64,000 nt of DNA, from NCBI RefSeq assembly GCF_016592595.1, contig NZ_AP012977.1, positions 248,001-312,000 of the forward strand, given 5' to 3'. A program made the position numbers and the translations under genes. Of this stretch, positions 26,421 through 33,393 are shown piece by piece; the stretch's first letter is position 1, and the number at the start of each line of letters is the position of its first letter. This DNA comes from Abyssogena phaseoliformis symbiont OG214 (GTDB lineage: Bacteria > Pseudomonadota > Gammaproteobacteria > PS1 > Pseudothioglobaceae). Below the pieces are notes generated by a model. It worked only from the letters and a program-made list of their open reading frames with translations, had not been told where the DNA came from and searched no databases.

Positions 26421-27482
26421 ATGAAAAAACAATTATTAATTGCTGCTGTTGCAGCAACAATGTCAGTAGCTGCGACAGCGGACATTTCAATCACAGGTGA
26501 TGCTTATATATCTTTTGCTACACAAAAAGCCGGGGCAAATTATAGTATTAACACTAATAAGAATACACAACGTGTTCGTTTAAAATTAGTTGGCTCTACA
26601 GGCGATACTAAAGTGGTTGCTGTTATTCGTAATGATAGCACTACCCGTGTTGATAACGATGGTGATAGAGCTTCTGGTAATGGTTCTTTACATACAGATA
26701 GCTTATATATAACTACTAAAGCAGGCCCTGTTAGTATTAAAGTTGGTGATTATTGGGACACAATTGGTTTAGGTGCACGCTCTAAAGGTGCAGGTAAGAA
26801 AAACGCACTTTCTGTATCAACTAAAGTAGGTGGTTGGACGTTAGGCATGTTTACTTCTAATGCTTCTGCTGCTGATGGGTCTGATTCAACCAATGTAAGC
26901 GCTTCTGGTAAAATTGGTCCAGTGTCAGTTGGTTTAGTACACAATCCTAATTCTTTTACAGACCTTACTGCTAAAGCTACATTTGGTGGTATTTCAGTTG
27001 CTGTTGAAAGATGGGATGATAAAAGAACAGACATTATTGATAGCGACACAACTTTAATTCATGTTGGCGGTAAATCGGGTAACTTTAAGTGGGATATAGC
27101 ACAGATTAAAAATGATGTAGCTGCTGCTTTAGGTGCGCGTAACAATGCTTCTACTGGTAAACTTGCACCATTAGGCTCTATGTTAATTGGTACAGCTGCT
27201 CGTGGCGGTACAGCAACTGCTGCTGCTGATGTTAGTAACTTTACTAGGATCTTAGGTATTGCAGTTAGTACTAAGTTAGCAGGTAACACAGTTAAAGTTA
27301 TCTATACTAAAAACACTATGGGGGCTGATGATAAGGTGACAGGTGCGGAGTTGATTGTTAGTCGTCCTTTAAGTGGCGCTACTTTAACAGCTAACGTTGC
27401 TAAGCTTTCTGGTGTTGAGGACAGCACTCTACCTTATGGTAATGTTACTAACATGGGTATTAGACTTGATGTTAAATTTTAA
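26421..27482 (+). CDS. Gram-negative outer-membrane porin
   Basis: The 353-residue protein has signal peptide MKKQLLIAAVAATMSVAATA. A series of alternating amphipathic strands follows (ADISITGDAYISFAT, TKVVAVIRNDSTTRV, GPVSIKVGDYWDTIGLGARS). It ends with the C-terminal Phe of outer-membrane barrels (GIRLDVKF). It belongs to the general porin type with loop 3-like GDYWD. Composition is rich in Gly, Ala, Thr and Asn. A strong promoter and terminator suggest high expression, as expected for the major porin. Substrate range cannot be read from the sequence. Confidence 0.88.
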   Translation: MKKQLLIAAVAATMSVAATADISITGDAYISFATQKAGANYSINTNKNTQRVRLKLVGSTGDTKVVAVIRNDSTTRVDNDGDRASGNGSLHTDSLYITTKAGPVSIKVGDYWDTIGLGARSKGAGKKNALSVSTKVGGWTLGMFTSNASAADGSDSTNVSASGKIGPVSVGLVHNPNSFTDLTAKATFGGISVAVERWDDKRTDIIDSDTTLIHVGGKSGNFKWDIAQIKNDVAAALGARNNASTGKLAPLGSMLIGTAARGGTATAAADVSNFTRILGIAVSTKLAGNTVKVIYTKNTMGADDKVTGAELIVSRPLSGATLTANVAKLSGVEDSTLPYGNVTNMGIRLDVKF

Positions 27483-27514
27483 ACTTAAAGTTGTAAAAGT
27501 CTAAGTTGAGTTTT

Positions 27515-27556
27515 AAAAACCCCTGGTCTTATTTTCAAGGCTGGGGGTTTTTTTGT
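27515..27556 (+). terminator. Rho-independent terminator of the porin gene
   Basis: AAAAACCCC pairs with GGGGGTTTTT and the inner TGG/CAAGG bases extend it, around a T-rich loop. A run of seven T's follows. Confidence 0.9.
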
Positions 27557-27659
27557 CTCAATTATAAAAGAGAAGCTCGGTTTCTTGATAACTCCATAAT
27601 AAAATTCAAGCAATCAGTAGGCAAGGCTTTCTAGTTGATAAAGGCTAAATATAAGGATT

Positions 27660-28322
27660 ATGAAAAATAGAATAACTTTAAAAATAAGTGGTGTAGATGC
27701 GCAGAGTTTTTTACAGGGGCAGTTGAGTAATGATATTGTTGTTATTGGAGAGAATGAGTGGCAGTTAAATGCTTATTGTCAGCATCAAGGTAAGGTAATT
27801 GCTTTGTTTTGGGTGACTAAATATAAGGATGATTTTTACCTGAATTTTCCTGATAGTTTACAAGACAAGGTACTAAAACGTCTTAATATATTCGTATTAA
27901 TGGCAAATGTTGAAATAAAACAAGCTGCTTTGAATGTTAATCCACCTATTGATGCGATGAAACATCCCGAAATATATTTAATAACCAGTGAAAAGTTTGT
28001 GCCGCAAGAGTTAAATTTAGACATTGATGAGGTTGGGGTTAGTTTTTCAAAGGGCTGTTATCCTGGGCAAGAAGTGGTTGCACGTTTGCATTACTTGGGT
28101 AAACCAAAGCGTCGTATGCGGTTATTTGAATGTGAGCAGGTGCTTAAAGTTGGTGATAAATTGATTGCACTGGGTTCAAAATCAGCAAAAGCATCAGGTA
28201 TTGTGGTGCGTGATGTAAAATCAGTTGATAAATTAAAGTATTTAGCAACGATTGAAGTCAAGTATCAAAATAATGAAATTACATGTAACGATGCTAAATT
28301 AACAAGGATTGAAAATGATTAA
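27660..28322 (+). CDS. ygfZ: YgfZ/GcvT-like folate-binding protein
   Basis: YgfZ helps assemble or repair iron-sulfur clusters and binds folate. The 220-residue protein has the N-terminal GcvT-like segment SGVDAQSFLQGQLSNDI and the hallmark motif GVSFSKGCYPGQEVVARLHY (K-GCYxGQE). It is shorter than E. coli YgfZ (about 326), apparently with a compact central part, which is frequent in this family. Its end overlaps what looks like the former start of nhaD. Confidence 0.88.
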   Translation: MKNRITLKISGVDAQSFLQGQLSNDIVVIGENEWQLNAYCQHQGKVIALFWVTKYKDDFYLNFPDSLQDKVLKRLNIFVLMANVEIKQAALNVNPPIDAMKHPEIYLITSEKFVPQELNLDIDEVGVSFSKGCYPGQEVVARLHYLGKPKRRMRLFECEQVLKVGDKLIALGSKSAKASGIVVRDVKSVDKLKYLATIEVKYQNNEITCNDAKLTRIEND

Positions 28323-28343
28323 GTTATTAACACCTTTTTACCC

Positions 28344-29681
28344 ATGAGTGCTTTTGCAACTAACGAGCTAGTTACAACCTTAGACCTAACTAGTCATTGG
28401 GTGGGTTATACGGCACTTGTGTTATTTGTGTTGGCTTATATTTTGGTAATGGTGGAAGAATTTACTCATTTTAGAAAATCTAAGCCTGTTATCTTAGTGG
28501 CAGGTGTTATTTGGGGGTTAATTGGCTGGGTTTACACTAGTCAAGGTTTGCCACATTCTGCTGAAGTAGCGCTTAGGCATAGTATATTAGAATACTCAGA
28601 GCTGTTTTTATTCTTATTAGTAGCGATGACTTATATTGAAGCTATACGTGAAAGGCAAATATTTGAAGTGCTTAAAGTTTGGCTAGTTAATAAAGGCTTA
28701 ACTTTTAGACAACTTTTTTGGCTGACAGGGTTTTTAGCTTTCTTTATCTCGCCAATTGCTGATAATTTAACCACAGCACTTATTATGGGTGCAGTCGTGT
28801 TAGCGGTAGGTGCGGGTAATCCACGTTTTGTATCCATTGCTTTTATTAATATTGTTGTGGCTGCTAATGCAGGTGGTGCGTTTAGCCCATTCGGTGATAT
28901 TACCACGCTTATGGTATGGCAAAAGGGTATTGTTGAGTTTTCGCAATTTTTTAGTTTGCTAGTGCCATCATTGATTAATTTTATCGTACCAGCTGCTATA
29001 ATGAATTTTTCTATTAAGAACGAGATAGCCACGGGCAGTCAAAGTAAAGTTGACATTAAATTAGGGGGTATTACTATTGTTATACTCTTTATTACTACCA
29101 TTATCACTGCAGTTAGTTTTCATAAGTTTTTACATTTACCACCAGCAATGGGCATGATGACGGGTTTGAGTTATCTTATGATTGCTGCTTACTTTATTCG
29201 AAAATCTGAGCATAAATTGCAACAAAATGGATTTGACGTGTTTAAAAAAGTAGCAAATGCAGAGTGGGATACTTTGTTATTTTTCTTTGGGGTGATTTTA
29301 AGTGTTGGTGGATTAGGCTTTATGGGTTATTTGGCACTCACTTCTGAGGCTATGTATTTATCTTTAGGGGCAACTTATGCTAATATTTTAGTGGGTATGT
29401 TGTCTGCCATTGTCGATAATATCCCAGTGATGTTTGCGGTATTAAGCATGAACCCTGATATGTCATTAGGTCAGTGGTTATTAGTAACACTTACAACAGG
29501 GGTGGGCGGTAGTTTGCTTTCAGTAGGTTCTGCTGCAGGTGTAGCGTTGATGGGTCAATCAAAAGGGCTTTATACGTTTGTTTCACACCTTAGGTGGACA
29601 GGTGTGATTGCACTAGGTTATGCTGCAAGCATTGGTGCGCATTTATTAATGAACGGCGCTTTGTTTGATGTGCCAGTCTAA
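28344..29681 (+). CDS. nhaD: NhaD-type Na+/H+ antiporter
   Basis: The 445-residue polytopic protein belongs to the NhaD/arsenite-permease (IT) superfamily. Features are TYIEAIRERQIFEVLK, SPIADNLTTALIMGA, GAFSPFGDITTLMVWQKG and SAIVDNIPVMFAVLSM. It exports Na+ (or Li+) in exchange for protons, useful in a marine bacterium. The first usable ATG is 28344. An out-of-frame ATG at 28315 would give MIKLLTPFLPMSAFA-type signal text if one T were added to the T-run at 28335-28339. So the N-terminus may have been shortened. It overlaps coaX by 14 bp. Confidence 0.9.
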   Translation: MSAFATNELVTTLDLTSHWVGYTALVLFVLAYILVMVEEFTHFRKSKPVILVAGVIWGLIGWVYTSQGLPHSAEVALRHSILEYSELFLFLLVAMTYIEAIRERQIFEVLKVWLVNKGLTFRQLFWLTGFLAFFISPIADNLTTALIMGAVVLAVGAGNPRFVSIAFINIVVAANAGGAFSPFGDITTLMVWQKGIVEFSQFFSLLVPSLINFIVPAAIMNFSIKNEIATGSQSKVDIKLGGITIVILFITTIITAVSFHKFLHLPPAMGMMTGLSYLMIAAYFIRKSEHKLQQNGFDVFKKVANAEWDTLLFFFGVILSVGGLGFMGYLALTSEAMYLSLGATYANILVGMLSAIVDNIPVMFAVLSMNPDMSLGQWLLVTLTTGVGGSLLSVGSAAGVALMGQSKGLYTFVSHLRWTGVIALGYAASIGAHLLMNGALFDVPV

Positions 29682-30372
29682 GTCGTATTTATTGGTTGAT
29701 ATTGGCAATACCGCTATTAAATGGCGTTTGAACGATAAAACCAATTTAATACTTATTAATGAGTTTGATAAAACTCACTTACCAAAAGCAGATGAAATTT
29801 TTGTTAGTTGTGTGGGTGATTGCCATGTATTGGACGGGCTTAATAATACGCATTTTATTAAGGCTGAACGTGCATTTAAATTTTTAGAATGTGGCTATCA
29901 AATGCCGTCTACATTGGGCTCTGATCGTTGGTTGGCGATGCTAGCCAGTGTTGAGTGTTACCCTAAACAAAATTTGCTAATTATTGATGCAGGTAGTGCA
30001 CTGACTTTTGACTTGGTACTTGCTAATGGTAAACATCAAGGAGGGCTTATTATGCCTGGTTTGAGTGCATTAAGACATAGCTTTGCTCAATTTTCTAGCA
30101 GTGCTCAACAGCTATCTTTAGGCTTAACTGCAAACAATACCCAAGAAGGTTGGCTAGTTGGTACAAGCCAGATGCTGATGAATACTATTAATACACAAAT
30201 TGAACAGTATTTGAATCATTATAGTGATTTAATTGTTGTACTAACAGGTGGCGATGCTAAGATGGTTGCATTAAAACTTCATCATCAAGTTAAACTTCAT
30301 CAAAATTTAGTCTTAGAAGGCTTGTCTAGCTATACGCAAACATATAAAGCGCTACATTCAGCCTTGGTATAA
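29668..30372 (+). CDS. coaX: Type III pantothenate kinase CoaX
   Basis: CoaX phosphorylates pantothenate, the first step of CoA synthesis. The ATG at 29668 lies inside the nhaD 3' end. The protein of about 234 residues has the ASKHA motifs VDIGNTAIKWR (phosphate 1), STLGSDRWLAMLASVECYP and IIDAGSALTFDLV, then GGLIMPGLSALRHSF and VLTGGDAKMV. Together with coaD (51317) the window holds two CoA-pathway enzymes. Confidence 0.93.
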   Translation: MCQSKSYLLVDIGNTAIKWRLNDKTNLILINEFDKTHLPKADEIFVSCVGDCHVLDGLNNTHFIKAERAFKFLECGYQMPSTLGSDRWLAMLASVECYPKQNLLIIDAGSALTFDLVLANGKHQGGLIMPGLSALRHSFAQFSSSAQQLSLGLTANNTQEGWLVGTSQMLMNTINTQIEQYLNHYSDLIVVLTGGDAKMVALKLHHQVKLHQNLVLEGLSSYTQTYKALHSALV

Positions 30373-30402
30373 TCCACTCATTTAATTTTAAATCAAGATA
30401 TA

Positions 30403-31602
30403 ATGCAAGACAGACGAGTTTTATCAGGCATGCGACCTACGGGTCAGCTTCATTTGGGTCATTATCATGGCGTTTTGAAAAATTGGCTAGCGTTACAAAA
30501 TGAGTATGATTCTTACTTTTTTGTGGCTGATTGGCACGCATTTACCACACATTATTCAGATAAGATAGATTTAAATACTAACGTCATGGAAATGGTGGTT
30601 GATTGGTTAGCTGTCGGTATTAATCCAAACACTTCAACGATTTTTGTACAATCCAAAGTGCCTGAGCATGCAGAGCTGTACTTATTGCTTTCCATGTCAA
30701 CGCCTTTAAGTTGGCTGGAGCGTGTGCCTTCATATAAGGATCAACAACTTAAGCTAAACACTAAAGATTTAGCAACTTATGGATTTTTGGGTTACCCTTT
30801 ATTGCAAAGTGCAGACATTTTAATTTATAAAGCAGGACTAGTGCCAGTCGGTGAAGACCAAGTTGCACACATTGAACTGACACGTGAAGTAGCTAGGCGT
30901 TTTAATTATCTTTATGGTCGTGAAGTTGATTTTGAAGAAAAGGCTGAAATTGCCATTAGTAAAATGGGTAAAAAACAAGCTAAATCGTATCGCTCGCTAC
31001 GTAAATCCTACCAAGAAACAGGCGATGATGAGGCTTTAATAAAGGCGCAAGCCTTGTTACAACAACAACAAAATATTACTCTGGGTGACAGAGAACGACT
31101 TTCAGGTTATATTGAAGGCGTGGGCAAGATTATCTTGCCTGAACCTGAACCATTGTTAACCAAAGCTTCAAAAATGCCAGGGCTGGATGGTCAAAAAATG
31201 AGTAAATCTTATGGTAATACAATTTCTTTGCGAGACACTGCCGAACAAATACAAGCCAAGATTAAGCGAATGCCAACTGACCCTGCTAGAATCAAGTTGA
31301 CTGATGTAGGTAATCCACAAAAATGCCCAGTATGGCAGCTGCACGAAGTGTATTCAAACAAATCAACTTGTGATTGGGTGGTGGAAGGTTGTACTAAGGC
31401 GAAAATAGGTTGTGTAGAATGCAAGCAGCCTATTATTAACGCTATTGAAAAGGAGTTAACCCCTATGCAAGAGCGCATTGCTAAATATCAAGCAGACCCA
31501 GAGCTTATTAAGCAAATTATTTTTGAAGGTTCTGAAAAAGCCAGAAGTGTCGCCAAAGAAACCATGATAGAGGTTCGAGAAGCGATGGGCATTAATCATT
31601 AA
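30403..31602 (+). CDS. trpS: Tryptophanyl-tRNA synthetase
   Basis: The class I synthetase has SGMRPTGQLHLGHYHGVLKN (HIGH equivalent HLGH) and the KMSKS loop as GQKMSKSYGNTI. VPVGEDQVAHIELTREVARR binds Trp-AMP. At 399 residues it is longer than the E. coli form (334). The extra length is an insertion between the catalytic halves, seen in many proteobacterial TrpS proteins. The last codons and the stop lie within a 34-bp perfect palindrome. Confidence 0.95.
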   Translation: MQDRRVLSGMRPTGQLHLGHYHGVLKNWLALQNEYDSYFFVADWHAFTTHYSDKIDLNTNVMEMVVDWLAVGINPNTSTIFVQSKVPEHAELYLLLSMSTPLSWLERVPSYKDQQLKLNTKDLATYGFLGYPLLQSADILIYKAGLVPVGEDQVAHIELTREVARRFNYLYGREVDFEEKAEIAISKMGKKQAKSYRSLRKSYQETGDDEALIKAQALLQQQQNITLGDRERLSGYIEGVGKIILPEPEPLLTKASKMPGLDGQKMSKSYGNTISLRDTAEQIQAKIKRMPTDPARIKLTDVGNPQKCPVWQLHEVYSNKSTCDWVVEGCTKAKIGCVECKQPIINAIEKELTPMQERIAKYQADPELIKQIIFEGSEKARSVAKETMIEVREAMGINH

Positions 31603-31624
31603 TCATTAATGATTAATGATTAAT
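31591..31624. repeat. 34-bp perfect palindrome built from 7-bp units
   Basis: ATTAATCATTAATCATT is followed directly by its reverse complement with no loop. It is made of CATTAAT units and covers the end of trpS (GINH-stop). In RNA it could form a long A-U hairpin, but there is no G+C-rich core or T-tract. A TATAAT-like element (TGATATAATTAT) lies just beyond it, so it may also be part of the next promoter region. Confidence 0.85.
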
Positions 31625-31671
31625 GATATAATTATCTACCTATTGATAGCACACTTAGAAAGGAGAAAATA

Positions 31672-31710
31672 ATGATTTTTTTACAAGAAGGGTCAAATGG
31701 ACTTGAGTAA
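31672..31710 (+). CDS. Possible 12-residue leader peptide before the DUF4760 gene
   Basis: AAAGGAGAAAATA is an excellent Shine-Dalgarno sequence for ATG 31672, which reads MIFLQEGSNGLE and stops at 31710. The DUF4760 ATG (31697) lies inside this frame, so translation could be coupled. Alternatively the 12 codons are the original start of the longer gene, now shifted by an indel. No attenuator structure is apparent. Confidence 0.35.
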   Translation: MIFLQEGSNGLE

Positions 31711-32167
31711 TCAAATAATTTTTCAAATCATACAAACAGCCACTTTAATAGTGGCTGTTTTCGTTGCGTGGGTTTCAATTAAAAAACAAAGAGAAACCAT
31801 CAAAAAAGATAAAACTATTTCTTTATTAATGAAAGACTTGGAAGATGATTTTTTAAAGTCTGGCATGAGAATTTTAAGACACATCCATAATAGCGAAGAT
31901 GATGATGTTGCAATTTATGCAAATTCAACTCATTTGCAAGATAAAGAGGCTATCGCAATTAGGAATTTGCTTAATTATTATGAAAATATCAGTGTTGGTG
32001 TTGCTGCTGATATTTATGATATTGAGATGGTTAAAAAATCTCAAAAATCAATGATTATTGCTATTTATAAACAATCTGAACCTTTTATTACGCGTCTTAG
32101 AGAGCAAAATAAAAACCCGAATTTGTATATAGAGTTTGAAAAATTTATCGATATCTTGAATGACTGA
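31697..32167 (+). CDS. DUF4760-like membrane-anchored protein
   Basis: This 156-residue protein has one N-terminal membrane helix (IIFQIIQTATLIVAVFVAWV), then a basic stretch and a helical cytoplasmic domain (AIRNLLNYYENISVGVAADI, EPFITRLREQN). This matches the DUF4760 pattern. The function is unknown. It overlaps the rluB start by 8 bp. Its own ATG has only a weak Shine-Dalgarno sequence (AAGAAGGGTCAA). Confidence 0.65.
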   Translation: MDLSNQIIFQIIQTATLIVAVFVAWVSIKKQRETIKKDKTISLLMKDLEDDFLKSGMRILRHIHNSEDDDVAIYANSTHLQDKEAIAIRNLLNYYENISVGVAADIYDIEMVKKSQKSMIIAIYKQSEPFITRLREQNKNPNLYIEFEKFIDILND

Positions 32168-32888
32168 AAGATTACAAAAACTTATTGCCAGTGCTGGTTA
32201 TGGCTCTCGTCGTTGGGCAGAGCGTTTAATTGAGCAAGGGCGTATTGAGGTTAATAATAAAACTGCCAGAATTGGTGATAAAGCTGAAATAACGGATTAT
32301 GTTAAGATTGATGGGCGGAAAATTGATCTAAGTCGCTATCTTGAACAAGAAATAAAAGTGATTATTTTGAACAAGCAAGCAGGTGTTATTTGTTCTAATT
32401 TAGATGACAAAGGGCGAAAAAGTGTTTATAGTTTATTGCCTAAAGAGTCGCGCTGGGTTATGGTGGGGCGTCTTGATTTGAATACTTCTGGCTTGTTGCT
32501 TTTTACGAATAATGGCGATTTAGCTAATAAACTCATGCATCCCAGTTCACAAATTGATAGAGAATATGCGGTTAGGGTGTTGGGTCAGGTTGAGAATGAG
32601 GATTTAAAACAACTTATTCAAGGTGTTGAACTTGATGATGGCTTTGCTAAGTTTAACCAGATAACGTTTGGCGGCGGTCAGGGCGCTAATCGCTGGTATA
32701 AGGTTGTACTTAAAGAGGGGAGAAAACGTGAAGTAAGGCGCTTATGGGAGGCATTAGGGTTTAAAGTATCACGTCTTATCCGTATTCGTTTTGGCGAGAT
32801 TCGTTTGCCTGATAATCTTAAGGCCAATCAATATGATTATTTAAAACCCGGGCAAGTAAAGTCATTGCTTGATGCTGTAGAACGATAA
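32160..32888 (+). CDS. rluB: 23S rRNA pseudouridine-2605 synthase RluB
   Basis: This RsuA-family enzyme has an S4 domain (RLQKLIASAGYGSRRWAERL, then IEQGRIEVNN) and a catalytic domain with VGRLDLNTSGLLLFTNNGDL, which contains the catalytic Asp. LKEGRKREVRRLWEALG completes the pattern. At 242 residues it lacks the long basic tail of E. coli RluB. RluE or RsuA cannot be fully excluded. Confidence 0.85.
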   Translation: MTERLQKLIASAGYGSRRWAERLIEQGRIEVNNKTARIGDKAEITDYVKIDGRKIDLSRYLEQEIKVIILNKQAGVICSNLDDKGRKSVYSLLPKESRWVMVGRLDLNTSGLLLFTNNGDLANKLMHPSSQIDREYAVRVLGQVENEDLKQLIQGVELDDGFAKFNQITFGGGQGANRWYKVVLKEGRKREVRRLWEALGFKVSRLIRIRFGEIRLPDNLKANQYDYLKPGQVKSLLDAVER

Positions 32889-32913
32889 CAACCCTATTTT
32901 TTTTGTAAAAAAC

Positions 32914-32955
32914 TTGATGTAAGTCAATTACTGGTATCAATTTTATTGATAGAAT
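32914..32955 (+). promoter_or_regulatory. FNR/Anr-type class II promoter
   Basis: TTGAT-GTAA-GTCAA (32914-32927) matches the FNR consensus TTGATnnnnATCAA at 9 of 10 positions. A -10-like TAGAAT lies at 32950-32955. If transcription starts about 7 bp beyond the -10, at 32962, the box is centred at -41.5, the classic activating position. This predicts induction of the following small gene under low oxygen. The box is predicted by eye only. Confidence 0.55.
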
Positions 32956-32989
32956 GTCTTAACTTCAACTTGGTTAAGGTAGGCATAAA

Positions 32990-33109
32990 ATGTTAATGAA
33001 TGAATTAAACGCAGATCCAGTTTTTTATATGAGTTTATTAATAGTTGGCTTGGCAATTGCCTCGTTTTTATTGTTCTTTTTTATGAAAATTTTTAAAACC
33101 AAGCCCTAG
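32990..33109 (+). CDS. 39-residue single-helix membrane protein (DUF3149-like)
   Basis: The sequence MLMNELNADPVFYMSLLIVG followed by LAIASFLLFFFMKIFKTKP has an acidic N-terminus, one membrane helix and a basic end (N-out/C-in by charge). The pattern resembles DUF3149 mini-proteins, of unknown function. The Shine-Dalgarno sequence (AAGGTAGGCATAAA) sits in a short hairpin (CTTAAC/GTTAAG). It is preceded by the FNR-type promoter and followed by a damaged paralogue. Confidence 0.6.
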   Translation: MLMNELNADPVFYMSLLIVGLAIASFLLFFFMKIFKTKP

Positions 33110-33188
33110 TTTTAAACAAACTATTCAAATATTTTTGTGCTTTAAGGTTGTGTAGAATGACCTTATTATTCAATTAAAAAGAATTCAC

Positions 33189-33301
33189 ATGCTAATCAAT
33201 GAATTAAATACAGACGGTGTTTTGGGGGCGCTATGATTTTCACCGTGTTTAGTGTTGTTTTATTCGTGTATTTAAAGTTTTTTTATCGGTTTAAAAAATA
33301 G
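33189..33301 (+). pseudogene. Damaged paralogue of the 39-residue membrane protein
   Basis: From ATG 33189 the text is MLINELNTDGVLGAL and stops at 33236; the start mirrors MLMNELNADPVFYM of the upstream gene. An overlapping frame (33233-33301) supplies the rest: MIFTVFSVVLFVYLKFFYRF-KK, a membrane helix with basic end. So the second copy has lost its frame and a few codons. Translation of the second part from ATG 33233 by coupling (CTATGA) is possible. No FNR-type box precedes this copy. Confidence 0.5.
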
Positions 33302-33393
33302 CCCTTTTTATCTTTTAGCGACGGATTATTGTTTTCAAAATCCAACACCATCAAGTATAATTGCGTTTTTAATCTTTATTTCTTTAAGTATTA

